From Aldrovandia affinis (Eukaryota; Chordata; Actinopteri; Notacanthiformes; Halosauridae): a stretch of DNA of 64,000 nucleotides. Position 1 is the first letter of the stretch. Each line of letters begins with the position of its first letter. Position numbers and translations under genes: made by a program. Positions 45,840 through 57,713 of this stretch are shown piece by piece. The notes under the pieces were generated by a model. That model was given only the letters and a program-made list of their open reading frames with translations, was not told the origin of the DNA and ran no database searches. Location: contig JAINUG010000176.1 of the NCBI GenBank assembly GCA_029706075.1, positions 682,001 through 746,000 of the forward strand, given 5' to 3'.

Positions 45840-46133
45840 TTAGAAGAGCTCTCTCTCAGCCCTGTCTGTGGGACTTAAAGACCACTTTGGTGATGGAGCA
45901 GGTTGGAGCAGGGGTTTGGGGGGGTGCCACTTCCCAGGGTGGGGGGTCTGAGAAAAAGAGGGGAGTTTACAGTGTACGTCCCCATAGCCAGGCCCCAGAG
46001 CCTTGATTCTGATGTGAGCAGTGACCACAAGCCAGTGAAGGGAGATCATCAGAGATGGACAGAGGAGGTTGATGACTGGATTGGGCTGGTGGCTCAGGCA
46101 AGGAGGCCAGCCAACAGAATTGCATGAACACAT
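45840..46133 (-). pseudogene. L2-type reverse transcriptase remnant
   Basis: On the minus strand, ISLHWLVVTAHIRIKALGPG matches the SLHWLPIAARIRFKSL block of L2-B. Flanking residues are too decayed to place. Confidence 0.6.
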
Positions 46134-46225
46134 TTCTCAAAGGTGTAGTCTATTCCAGAATAGTTATTCCTTATTACTGGAGTAATGGTGTAATTATAAT
46201 ATAATATAATACTATTCATACATCA

Positions 46226-46510
46226 GGACAGTTAAAATCGCTGCCCATCTTCCGCCACAGGCTGAAAACGCTCTTTAGACTGCACCTTTGACCTTAACCC
46301 ACCCATACCTATATTATAAAATATATATATATGTATACAGTATACCCTACTTGTTGCACTTATTGTTAATAATGTCGTTTAGCACTTGTATTTTTAAGCT
46401 GCTTACTTGAGGAATGATGTATTGAAGATTGTAGCGTCAAGTGGTATCTACTCAAGCCTAATGCACTTTCTGTAAGTCACTTCGGATAAAAGCACCTGCT
46501 AAATGATTGT
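46226..46510 (+). mobile_element. L2-type 3' end remnant
   Basis: The plus strand encodes GQLKSLPIFRHRLKTLFRLH and a stop, equivalent to the end of L2-B ORF2 (SLAIFRKRLKTHLFRLHYH). A 3' region follows, ending in CTGTAAGTCACTTCGGATAA and CACCTGCTAAATGATTG, a variant of the L2-B and SINE tail. Confidence 0.8.
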
Positions 46511-48879
46511 GATGTAATTACAATACTGACTTTTTCCTTTATTTTATTGCAAGGGGAAGGTGCACAAATATGTGAAGTGAAGGTCAGCATACAAACTTCC
46601 TGCTGGTTGTTTGTGATTATAATGCAGTGTTGATTTGATAAAACTGCTGTAATTTATCTGGCTGGGGCAGCACTTCTTATTGAGGTGGTTGTGTTTGGTA
46701 GAGTTTCCATGGAAACTGCTGCATTGGTTGCAGTTGAAACGTATTCAGCTGAACAGTGGCTATGCATTGAGTGGTGGTGTTGGTCTAACTGCTTCAAGGT
46801 ACTTGGTATAATTTTCACCCACTTTTTGGTTTTTACACTTTCTAGCTCTAATCTGCATGGGAATTCATTGCGTGCGAAGACAGGAACTAGTAAAAGCAGA
46901 ACCTCTTTACCAGCTATTGTACAAAGGTTCTGCTTTACCCAGTACCTACATGGACACTGGTCTCCAAAGATATCAACTCTGCCTTCCTCAATGGGGGCGT
47001 GGTAAAATAGTAAAAAATAATACCAGTAGTAACAATGCTATGAAGCTCCCAGAAAGCAATTTGTTAGTGAGCAGACAAAAAGCCAGCATTTGGACCACTT
47101 TAGCAGGGTAAAAGTTAGCATGATGACGTTGTTCCTACTGCTGTGTCAGTGATAGCCAACTGACCACCCCCCAAAGCCATGTACATGCAGACTTTGATGT
47201 CACTTGGAAGTCAAAGCCCTGTCACTGCTCCCTTGAACCTTGAACTTCACAGCACCCTGATTTAGATTGTAAAAGCATGTGGAATCTATTTTTTTTAGGT
47301 GTCCAGCAGCTTGGAGGTATAGGAATAATAAGAATATGTGAACAATGCTGTGTGGAATATACAGTCTGGTCTTCTCTGGGGAAAAGATACCCTGCAAATA
47401 TAGTCAGAAAAAAATATGAGGCATTTTTACTAAAATGTTCAGATCCTTTGCATGATATTCCTGCTGAAGAGTGGCTGTGACTGCAACAAGTCTAATTGAA
47501 AGTTATTTCCTCCATCTACCCTCTGTTGTAGATTTGTTGATTTTATGTGCCATTTTCCCTTGGATCTGTGTTGGGTGTGCATGTCTGAGCATGCATGCTC
47601 CAAAATAAATGTTTACAGTAATTAGTCTTGATAGGGAAATTATTCTTGTTATTTTTCCAACAGCTGTTGTAGTTGGTTACCAAGTGATAACCTATTTATT
47701 CATACAGTGTAGGACAAAGTGCTCAATTTATATTTCTGGAAAATAATTATATTGTGCACAGTTTGCCATTTGTTTTTATTTGGGTGTCTGGTGGAAGTGA
47801 TGTTGCAAGAGTGTTTACTGGAGGCGTCCACGGCTGCCTGTCTGGCGAAAGAAATAGAGCAGAGTTTGTGGTGCCACTGCATGCGGGGTGGAACCCTGTA
47901 AACAGGCTTTACAGCTGGGCCTTCAAACTGGGCTGTTGTTCTAGTTCACAACAGAGAGGGCAACATTCTGGCTCTACAGTGTAGAAATGGGAACAGGAAA
48001 CTGGTCTGTGGCCCAGCCTATGTTTGCTCCTGGGAGTGTTCTTTATCTGGCATTGGACAGATTCACAAATGAAGCCTCACTCTTCACTGCCAACTGCCTA
48101 CTAAATTGGGGTAGTTGGTAGTCATCTGTATGTTTTGAATACATGCTTATAAGTCAAGGGAATTCTCTCCCACACTAAATTGGATTCTGATGATTGGGGT
48201 CCAATGGGTATTTAGATGTTAGTTTTCATTAAAATAGTATGGACTGTCTAAATTAGGGCCTTGTGTAGCTGTGATTTAAGATGATCCACTTGCTTTGCTG
48301 CAGTCCATCTTAACATCTCTCCTCAACTATTTGTAATGTGCCAACAGTGCATCTTGTGAAAACCTGCTTTTGTTTTCATATGACTTTTTTTTGTTGCTCT
48401 TAGCCACTTATTCTGATCTGATGTTTTGAAAGAACAGAACCTCCTTCCATGTGGATTACTTGTAAAATCAGGGACAAGTAGAGCATCTGCTGCTCTAGTG
48501 TCTCATAAGGTGAAAACAGTCTGTTTAGTTTCTTAGCTGCAGGGCCTAACAGTCATGCAAAAAATCAACCTCCAACCTAAAAAACACACGAGCATTCCTT
48601 TCATGTGTACAATTGATACACAGATTGGACAACAGATTTGAATGAGCTGAATACTTAATGCTGTACTACCATGCTACACTTATAACTGTTAAGGAACTTA
48701 ATGTCTGAAAACAGTGTTTGAGCCAGGGGGTGTATTTTTATTTATTGAAACAGAACCAGTTTTCTGTCCCTTGTCTTATCACTTGTGTGTGTGTTTTTAT
48801 GTTTTTGGAATGTAGTTGGTTGGATTTTATCGTAGCACTTATTCAACGTATCTGATAACACTGTCCTCTGTTCCTGTAG
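46511..48879. other. Intron 1, last part: no feature seen
   Basis: Ends in a pyrimidine-rich stretch and acceptor (CTCTGTTCCTGTAG) directly before exon 2. No other feature is supported. Confidence 0.5.
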
Positions 48880-50517
48880 CTGTAGCAGCAGAAAGCACGA
48901 CCACAATGCCCTTGTCTGCCTCAAATGAAACCAGCAACCCAGGAGCAACAAAAGGGCTCATCACAATGACTGTGCCACCTGAAGCAGTCAGGTCTTCCTC
49001 CAGTGTGGACACCACCACCGAGCCTGCGGAGGATACAGAAGTATCGAAACCCAATCTTGTTCCAAAGACGGGCACCACCCAGAACCATTCAACTGCCCTG
49101 ATACCCCCAGAAAGCACCACAGTTGGACCTACTGTTACAGCAGATCACATAACTACCGAAACAAGCACAACCCCAGCCCATAACCTCTCAGATGTTCCAG
49201 ACACAGTCACCATGACAACAGGCATGACTACCACCCATAACTCCTCAGTTATCAATATACCCCTAGAAAAATCTACAACCATACCCATCTCTATATCAGA
49301 CACAGTTACCAAGACAGCAGGCACAACCGAATACCAAAACACCCCAGGTGCCCCTACACCTCAGAGAAATAACCAAGCCACACCCATAACTACATCCAAC
49401 CCAGTGACTCTAACAAGCATAACCTCCATAGCTACTCCTAAATCTCCAGAAAATAACACAAACACCATGGAAACAGATACAAACAAAACTCACAATCCCA
49501 TTGCTTCACCTGCATATGAACAAAATACAATGGCATTTTATTTCACCTCAGTCCTTGCTACCATAGATACAAGTTCAGTTTTAGCCCACACTCCCCTAGA
49601 TTCACCTACGCCTCCAAAAAAGTATCCAACCACCCCTGCTGTTACCCTAGTCCCTGTAACCTTGGAGACAGCTCCAATTCAGAACCCCATACCTTCACCT
49701 ACATCTTTACAAAATGATTCAACCACACCTTCTTCCACCTCAACCCCATCTACAACAGAAACAATTACTCAGACCTCAGACCACAACCCATTACCTTCCA
49801 CTACATCTCCAGAAAACGATTCAACCACTCCACCTTCCACTGCCACCAGCTTTGAAACAATCACAAGCTCAGACCTCAACCTCTTACCTTTCACTACATC
49901 TCCAGAAAACGATTCAACCACTCCACCTTCCACTGCCACCACCTTTGAAACAATCACAAGCCCAGACCACAACCCTTTACCTTCCCCTACATTTCCAGAA
50001 GTCCACTCAACAACACCTGTTGCTACTTCAGAACTTTTTACCATGGAAACCACCATTTCCTCCTCCCATAATCACATCCCTGTCAGTATGTTCATACAAA
50101 GTAGCCCAACCATTCCCACTGACATCCCAGGCAATGTGACTCAGGGGACCATGACCACACAGAACCACACAGCTTCTCCTACCTCTTCAGGAATGACTAC
50201 CATGCTCACCATCACCCAAGAGGATGATACCATGATGACAGGCACAACCCCCTCTCAAAGTCATACTGCCACCCACCCAGCAGTCAAAAGCACCCCATCC
50301 ACTCCCTCTGGTACCACAGTCAATACCACCGTCAAAGTGAGCGCAAACCAGACTGTTATGACTGCTACCCCGCAAAGGAAGATGACCACAGATAATGTGT
50401 CAGTGATGTCTCACCCTTCCACTGTCACCGCAACAAGTCCCTCCCAACCTGTCACCAGTACCTCTGTGCCATACATCTCAACTATACTAGCCCCCACTGA
50501 CATCTCCACTATTGTAG
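48880..50517 (+). CDS. Exon 2: Ser/Thr/Pro mucin domain
   Basis: A 1638-bp exon encoding 545 residues of extracellular mucin. It is dominated by Thr, Ser and Pro and contains no Cys and no Trp, as expected of a densely O-glycosylated stalk. N-glycosylation sequons also occur (NETS, NDST, NHTA, NTTV). The middle holds related repeats of about 31 residues: two units built on SPENDSTTPPSTAT start 93 bp apart near 49801 and 49894, with looser copies on both sides. The acceptor follows CTGTTCCTGTAG and the donor is GTAG-GTACGT. A second acceptor six bases downstream would only drop two codons. The open frame extends a few codons upstream of the acceptor, but the splice sites fit better than a start here. 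Confidence 0.82.
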
Positions 50518-51059
50518 GTACGTCCCCCCCAGTCTTCTGTTGAGTGTCACTGTGGCATCCATACACAATTTTATTTAATCTAGGTTCTCTAATGGTGTGT
50601 AAATAGAATCTGCCATCCAGCTATTTTTTTTGGTTTAGCTTTAATGTGTTTGCCCCCTGTTTTCCTTTGTAGATTGTACCAGTCTTTTATAAATTCAACA
50701 AATTCACTGTTCACCCCATCCCCAGCCACAGTTCATTGGAGACCATGAGAAGCATGTCCTAGGAAAGTTTTTTTTTTTGCTTGTCTATACTCTCCCAAAT
50801 TGACAGCGGAGGTTGCAGTGAGCATGGTTTAGAATAAGAGTGGGTATTCTAAATTGGGATAAAGAGGGGACGAAGCAATTCCATTATATGGCAGGATTGA
50901 GATAAGAAATGCCTTACAGGAAACAGCCAACATCCTTTAAAAAAAACAAAAAAACATGCAAAACATCAACATCTGTAATCATAATACTGGTTAGAGACCT
51001 GCAGCATACTGCATTTTTTCTTTTTTCTTTTTTTCTTAAATGTGCAGGAAATTCCAGGT
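50518..51059. other. Intron 2, first part: no exon seen
   Basis: Starts with the donor GTACGT. I looked for EGF- or SEA-like coding sequence and saw none. Confidence 0.5.
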
Positions 51060-51807
51060 ATTAAATAATTTGTTTCTTATGAGGAAATTTGGATTAGATT
51101 ACTGGGAGATCAAGAGAAGGGCCTTAATATAGGAGTATTCTATAGACCTCCAGCTTCAGACAGTAACATAAATACTATGCTCTATGGTAACATAAAACAA
51201 GCTTGTGCAGAAGGAGAGACGTTTTTGGTCTGTTACTTAGCCTACGAGAGGGAAATCAATACTGGATCTGGTTTTGTGCAATAATCCTCACGGAATTTGC
51301 AGCACAGAGGTAGTAGAACCACTAGGGACAAGTGATGACAGTGCAGTTACTTTTGATATTTTTTGGCAAGTTAAGACAACCTCCTCTAACTCTATAATTT
51401 TGTACTTGCTGACGTTAATAAAATGAGAGAGAATTTAAGTAATATAAATTGGTTAAAACTTTTAGATTGCAGAACTGGGAATGAAAAATTGACAAAATTT
51501 GAAAGGGTCTCCACAGTGGATGATTGAATCTTTACAGGAGATTTTGAGGCAAAAGAAGCAACTGTACAGAGTATATAAAAAGGAAAACTCAGAGAGAAAC
51601 GAGGTAGATTATTGTCATATGTAGGTTACGCTAAAAAGGCTAAGCTAAAAAGGAAATAAGAGCAGCTAAAAGGCGGTTTGAAATTTAAATTTACCAAGAT
51701 GCAAAAAGTAATCCTAAGAATTTCTTTCAATATTGTAGTAGAAAGGGGAAAGCTAATGGTGAGGTTAAGTGCATTAAGAATAAGATATGAACTTTGGTTT
51801 ATAATAA
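51060..51807 (+). mobile_element. CR1-A plus-strand fragment, left part of the outermost nest
   Basis: Endonuclease and linker of a CR1-A element on the plus strand (GVFYRPPASDSNINTML-type sequence near 51130-51180, then GIFY-less decayed parts). It stops at GTTTATAATAATAAGGATAT. The sequence that should follow resumes at about 60665, after roughly 8.9 kb of minus-strand CR1 insertions. Confidence 0.75.
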
Positions 51808-51869
51808 TAAGGATATTAAGAACATAAGAATATAAGAATACTGTTCGGCCCATCTAGGCTTGTCATGTC

Positions 51870-53200
51870 CTAATCTAAAGGGTGTCTAGTATTGCATCTA
51901 GCCTGGACTTGAATAGCCCAAGTGTTTCTGCCTCTACTACCCGACCCTGGCAAACTGTTCCAGGCATTGACAACTCTCTGTGTAAAGAAAAACTTCCTAA
52001 TATCTGTGTGGAATTTGCCTTTAACTAACTTCCACCTGTGGCCTCTTGTTCTGCTGACCCCACTTATCTTAAAAAATATTTGATATTTCACTTTGTTAAT
52101 CCCTTTTAGGAATTTAAAAACCTTAATCAAATCCCGCCTAAGTCTCCATTTGCTAAGTTTAAATAGATTGAGTGCCTTAAGTCTATCATCATAACTTTTA
52201 CCTTTCATACCAGGTATCAGTTTAGTTGCCCTTCTTTGAACTTTTTCAAGAGCTTCTATATCTTTCTTGTAGTGCGGTGCCCAGAACTGCACACAAAATT
52301 CTAAGTGAGGTCTGACAAAGGCATTATATAACATTAATATAACCTCCATTGATTTATACTTTTTGCTATGTATCCCAGCATCCTGTTGGTTTTTTTCACT
52401 GCTGTAGCACACTGCTTTGATGCAGATAGGCTTTGATAAACTACAATTCCTAAGTCTTTTTCAAATTGAACACCTACTAACTTTTCTCCTCCCATAAAAT
52501 ACTCCTGTCTAATGTTTTTATTTCCCACATGCATAACTTTACATTTAGCAATATTGAATGTCATCTGCCATGTATCTGCCCATTCTTGGATTTTGTTTAA
52601 ATCATCTTGGATTACTTTAGTCGATTCCAAACTGTTTGCCAAACCCCCAAGTTTAGTATCATCTGCAAATTTTACTATTTTGCTACTAACGTCCATATCA
52701 AGATCATTTATGTAAATAGGGAAGAGCAGAGGTCCCAGCACCGATCCCTGCGGGACACCACTGCCCACAGCACCGAGGTTAGATACGGCCCCACCTACTG
52801 TTACTCTTTGTAACTGGTGCCCTTGCAGCCAATTATGAACCAAACTCTGAAACTACTGCAATTCCTACTGAATTCATTTTAGCAATGAGCCTCTCATGTG
52901 GTACCTTGTCAAATGCTTTCTGAAGGTCCAAATATATAATATCATAAGCCTAGTTCAGGTCAACACACTTTGTAGCCTCTTCAAAAAAGTCCAGGAGGTT
53001 TGTTAGGCATTCAAGAATGATTCCAACTTATCCCTAATAATACATTCCAGCATTTTACATGAGATGCAAGTTAAACTGACAGGCCTATTGTTAACTGGGT
53101 CAGTATGGCCCCCCTTCTCATATATTGGAATTATACTACCCTGCTTCCAGGCATCTGGTATTTCTCCAGTGATTATGGATTGCATAAAAATATCTGTCAA
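51870..53200 (-). pseudogene. CR1-A reverse transcriptase, broken
   Basis: Minus-strand frames give SIIPIYEKGGHTDPVNNRPV and LTCISCKMLECIIRDKLESF (53200-53003), then [20 protein letters not shown] and the catalytic FADDTKLGGLA (52843-52334), then EFCVQFWAPHYKKDIEALEK and VQRRATKLIPGMKGKSY (52412-51870). In a healthy copy these would be one ORF. Confidence 0.85.
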
Positions 53201-53976
53201 TGGTTTATATATAATTTCCCCAAGTTCTTTGAGTACTCTGGGATATATGCCATCAGGGCCTTATTTGTCTTAAGTTTTTCTGGTTTTTGTAGTACTTCTA
53301 CGTCCCTTATCTCAAAGTCCTTGGCTATACATTTAGGCATATTTATAACCTCTAGTAAAGCTCTCAACAAAGTAACTGTTTAGTGTGTGAGCAATATCCT
53401 TATTATTATAAACCAAAGTTTGCACTTATCCTCATCCATAACTTTCCTTTTTTACTACAATATTGAAAACACTTATTAGGATTACTTTTTGCATCTTGTG
53501 AAATTTTAATTTCAAACCGCCTTTTAGCTTATTTCCTTTTTAGCCTTAGCCCACATATTACAATAATCTAACTTGTTTCTCTCTGAGTTATCCTTTTTAT
53601 ATACTCTGTACAGTCACTTCTTTTGCCTCAAATTCTCCTGTAAATATTTAGTCATCCACTGCAGAGACAGTTTTTTCATCCTATTTTTCCTTACTTTACA
53701 CTGTCAATATACAGTAGTACATTTTTCATTCACAGTTCTGCAATCTAGAGGTTTTACCCAATCTATATTACTTAAATTCTCTCTCATTTTATTAAAGTCA
53801 GTTCGTCTGAAATGACAAATTCTGGAGTTAGAGGAGGCTGTCTTAACTTGCCAAAAAATATAAAAAAGAACTGCACTGTATTCACTTGCCCCTACTGGTT
53901 CTCCTACCTCTGTGCTGCAAATTCTATCAGGATTGTTACACAAAACCAGATCCAGTATTGATTTCCCTCTCGTAGG

Positions 53977-54537
53977 CTAAGTAACAGACTGTACCAAACA
54001 TCCGTCATTGACCGTATCTAAAAACTCCTCTTCACATTTACCCTGCCTTGTCACTACCTCCCAATTTATAGAGGGGTAATTGAAGTCACCCATTATTATC
54101 GTCTCTCCTTCAGCACAGGTTTGTTTTATGTTACCAAAGAGCATACTATTTATGTTACTGTCTGAAGCTGGAGGTCTATAGCATACTCCTATATTAAGGC
54201 CCTTCTCATGATCTCCCAGTAATCTAATCCAGATGTCCTCACAAGAAACACATGAGTTAATAACTGGAATTTTCTGCACATTAAGACTGTCTTTCACATA
54301 AAGGGCCACTCCCCCTCCTCTTTTATTAGTTCTATCCTTCCTAAACAATTTGTACCCCTCTACATTATATTCATCCCCATCCACTGCGCAAAGCAATGTT
54401 TCAGTAATCCCAACAATGACATAACCCCCATTCAACATGACAGCGTCTAGTTCCAAAAATTTATTTTTTATGCTTCTCGCATTTAAACAAATGAACTTCA
54501 GAGCCTTACTCACACTTATGTTGTCCTTCCCCTCCAC
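53977..54537 (-). pseudogene. CR1-A endonuclease domain, N-terminal two-thirds
   Basis: Reads KFICLNARSIKNKFLELDAV, IVGITETLLCAVDGDEYNVE, GGGVALYVKDSLNVQK, NIGVCYRPPASDSNINSMLF and IIMGDFNYPSINWEVVTRQG. The metal-binding Glu and the catalytic GDFN are intact, but the usual ETW is ETL. The frame breaks before the final Ser-Asp-His block, which is seen decayed near 53890. Confidence 0.85.
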
Positions 54538-54914
54538 ACATAACCACCTCTATTCACATTATGATGTAAACAACTTTATTAATTATATCCTCAGATTTAT
54601 TATACTCCACTCTGGTATCTTACATCTGGGCAGTCTGTACCTCCCTATCCATAATACTACTACTAACATAACATAACATAAGGGGAAGACGAGAACAGGC
54701 CATTCAGCCCAACACTGCTCGTCCATTCCTACCACTAATCTGCTCACAATGCTTAGTTTACCCAAAGGCTAGAGTGTCTAACACTGGATCGAGCCTGGCC
54801 TTGAATACCCCTAGTGTCTCAGCCTCCACTACATGTCCAGGCAGGCTATTCCACGCATTGATCACTCTCTGTGTGAAAAATATTTCCTAGTGTCCGTGTG
54901 AAATTTACCCTTTG

Positions 54915-56251
54915 TCAGTTTCCATTTATGCCCCTCGTTCTGCTAACCGAACTCAACTTGAATAATTTCCTGTACTTCACTTTGTTAATTCCTTTAATAA
55001 ATTTAAAAGCCTCTATCAAATCTCCCCTAAGTCTCCTTTTACTAAGCTTGAACAGTCCAAGCATCTCTAGCCTTTCCTCATAACACTTGTCTTTTATGCC
55101 TGGAATCAGTCTGGTTGCCCGTCTTTGGACCTTTTCCAGCGCATCTATATCTTTTTTGTAGTGCGGTCCCCAGAACTGCACACAATATTCCAAGTGTGGC
55201 CTAACAAGGGCATTGTATAGGGTGCGTATGATCTCCTTCGATTTGTACTCAATACTCTTGGCTATGTATCCCAGCATCCTGTTGGCTTTTTAACTGCTAC
55301 CGCACATTGACCAGACCCTGACAAGCTTTGATCAACTAGTACTCCTAGGTCTTTTTCTACGTGTGCACATTCTAGTTTTCTACCTCCCATAAAATAATCC
55401 TGTCCTATGTTTTTATTCCCCACATGTAGAACTTTACATTTAGTTGTATTGAATTTCATTTGCCAGGTTTCTGCCCATTTCTGGATTCTATTCAGATCGT
55501 CTTGGATTACTTTAGTAGATTCCTGACTATTTGCTAAGCCTCCCAGTTTTGTATCATCTGCAAATTTAACACATTAACTAATGTCCATATCAATGTCATT
55601 TATGTAAATGATAAAGAGCAGTGGTCCCAGCACCGATCCCTGCGGGACTCCACTTCCCACTATGCCCTCCTCGGATAAGATCCCGCCTATTACTACCCTT
55701 TGTGTTCTATCCCGTAACCAGTTCCGAACCCACTCTAAAATGCCACCTGTAATTCCTACTGCTCTCATTTTGATAATGAGTTTGTCATGTGGCACCTTAT
55801 CAAATGCTTTTTGGAAATCTAAGTATATAATATCATACGCCTTTCTCTCATCCATACACTTGGTTGCTTCCTCAAAAAATGTCAGCAGATTTGTCAGATA
55901 TGACCTACCCTTGCAAAAACCATGCTGGCTATCCCTTAGGATGTTGTAATTTTCAATAAATACTTCTAGTTTATCTTTAATAATAGATTCTAATATTTTG
56001 CATATGATGCAAGTTAAACTAATAGACCTATAGTTTCCTGGATCAGTACGGTCCCCTTTCTTATATATTGGTACCACAATACCCTGTTTCCAGTCATTTA
56101 GTAATTCACAAGTCTTTAAAGACAGTCTAAAAATACTTGCCAGTGGTTTAAAAATGATCTCGCTTAACTCCTTTAGTACCCTGGGGTATATGCCATCCGG
56201 GCCGGCTGCCTTATTAGTCTTTAATTTATGTAATTTATCCAATACTTCCAT
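54915..56251 (-). pseudogene. CR1-B reverse transcriptase, two to three frame breaks
   Basis: The polymerase entry and palm are open at 56251-55574: KLKTNKAAGPDGIYPRVLKE, IVVPIYKKGDRTDPGNYRSI, GFCKGRSYLTNLLTFFEEAT, IIYLDFQKAFDKVPHDKLII with the first catalytic Asp, and [20 protein letters not shown]. The FADD box falls in a frame break near 55560-55580. The thumb and C-terminal part follow at 55459-55262 (MKFNTTKCKVLHVGNKNIG) and 55277-54915 (LEYCVQFWGPHYKKDIDALE, KRRLRGDLIEAFKFIKGINK). Confidence 0.88.
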
Positions 56252-56526
56252 ATCCCCTATCTCTGTATCTGCTAGGACATTCTGAGTATTGAATATGCCT
56301 TCCGGCCTATTAGCAGCCTCTTCTCCGGTAAAACTCTCTACAAAACAGCCATTTAGAGCATCTGCAATATCCTTATTTTTACAGAGCAGTGCCCCGTCTT
56401 TGTTTTTAATTCCCTTAATCTCCTCTTTGACTTTTCTTTTCCTACTACAGTATTGAAAGAAACGCTTAGGGTTACTTTTAGCATTTTATGCAATTTGCCT
56501 TTATTAGTAGATCCTTTTAGCTACCC

Positions 56527-57681
56527 TTAGTTCTTTTTGACCTTAGCACGCACACAACAATATTCAGCCTTATTACTCTCGGTACTGTCATTTTTATATA
56601 TCTTAAACAGTTTTTTCTTCTCCCTCAAACTCTGTCGCATATCTTTATTTATCCACGGTGGGGACTGCTTTTTCAACTTACTTTTCCGCACCGTAGGAAT
56701 AAATTTACACTGTGCATCAAGTATAACCCTTTTAAACTTGTCCCACTTTTCATTCACTGTCCTACAATCAAGAAGATGTCCCCAGTCTACCATGCTTAAT
56801 TCTAATCGCATCTGTTTAAAGTTGGCACGCCTAAAATTTAAAATCCTTGAGTTAGATGGGGCCCTCTTAGTTTGCCATAATATATCAAATCCGATTGTGG
56901 AATGATCGCTTGTCCCAATGGGTTCGATTACCTCTATACTACTGATTCTGTCGGCGTCATTACATAACACCAGATCTAGAATTGAATTTCCTCTTGTAGG
57001 CTGTCTAACATACTGTGCCAAAAAAAGATCATTAATAACATCTAGAAATTCTTCCTTCCTATTTCCTTGTCCTGTCTCCAATTCCCAATTAATACCAGGG
57101 TAATTTAAGTCACCCATGATAATAGTCTCACCTCCTCTGCAAGCTTGTTTTATATTTTCAAAAAGCATTATATTCATATTGCTGTCTGAAGCTGGTGGTC
57201 GATAACACACCCCTATATTTAATCCCTTCTCATGTTCCCCTATGAGCTTTATCCAAATATCCTCGCTAGGCATGCGTTGGCTAATTTCTGGAAACTCCTG
57301 CACATTGAGATTATCTTTCACATATAGTGCCACACCCCCACCTCTCTTACCGGATCTATCCTTCCTAATAAGTTTATACCCTTCTATATTGTATTCGTCC
57401 CCGTCCTCTTCTCCCAGCCACGTCTCTGTAATCCCTACGATATCATAGCCTTTGCTATTGATATCAACCTCTATTTCCAGAAATTTATTTTTTATACTTC
57501 TAGCATTAAAACATAGACATTTCAGACTCCTGTTCCTACTATTCCTCTCCCGCTCCCTCACTCCCTTCCATCCCAAGCCACACTTGCTAAAATTTTGTTT
57601 AATCAAGACTTTATTATTGCTTTCACTGTTATATGTAGTCTTGACAGACTCCATCTGGGCAGTCTGCACCACCCTACCCAT
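56527..57681 (-). CDS. CR1-B ORF2, endonuclease domain
   Basis: 384 open codons beginning 33 bp after the ORF1 stop. Endonuclease blocks: KCLCFNARSIKNKFLEIEVD, IVGITETWLGEEDGDEYNIE with the metal-binding Glu, GGGVALYVKDNLNVQEF, NIGVCYRPPASDSNMNIMLF, IIMGDLNYPGINWELETGQG, NSILDLVLCNDADRISSIEV and IGTSDHSTIGFDILW with the Asp-His pair. The catalytic loop reads GDLN where its relatives read GDFN; the Asp and Asn are kept. The frame is open past the domain into the linker (PPWINKDMRQSLREKKKLFK). Confidence 0.9.
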   Translation of the reverse strand: MGRVVQTAQMESVKTTYNSESNNKVLIKQNFSKCGLGWKGVRERERNSRNRSLKCLCFNARSIKNKFLEIEVDINSKGYDIVGITETWLGEEDGDEYNIEGYKLIRKDRSGKRGGGVALYVKDNLNVQEFPEISQRMPSEDIWIKLIGEHEKGLNIGVCYRPPASDSNMNIMLFENIKQACRGGETIIMGDLNYPGINWELETGQGNRKEEFLDVINDLFLAQYVRQPTRGNSILDLVLCNDADRISSIEVIEPIGTSDHSTIGFDILWQTKRAPSNSRILNFRRANFKQMRLELSMVDWGHLLDCRTVNEKWDKFKRVILDAQCKFIPTVRKSKLKKQSPPWINKDMRQSLREKKKLFKIYKNDSTESNKAEYCCVRAKVKKN

Positions 57682-57713
57682 TTCACTCTCTATCCTCCCT
57701 GCCCCAAGAGTCT

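Larger units (their letters stand above)
51808..54663 (-). mobile_element. CR1-A minus-strand element, 3' portion (second level of the nest)
   Basis: Begins with the inverted octamer tail (AAGAACATAAGAATATAAGA) and runs on the minus strand through polymerase (51870-53200) and endonuclease (54537-53977). At 54663 it is interrupted by CR1-B and appears to resume at about 59665 with its ORF1 and 5' leader. Its sequence is closest to the 34757-35803 copy. Confidence 0.85.

Noticed and set aside
48839-50375. Long open stretches on the opposite strand and in another frame within the mucin exon
   Set aside because: They mirror the Thr/Ser/Pro repeat composition of the real exon and have no domain or splice support of their own.
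51060-54235. Large inverted repeat as a functional hairpin or an assembly error
   Set aside because: The arms are two separate CR1-A copies in opposite orientation, diverged by scattered differences; nesting explains them.
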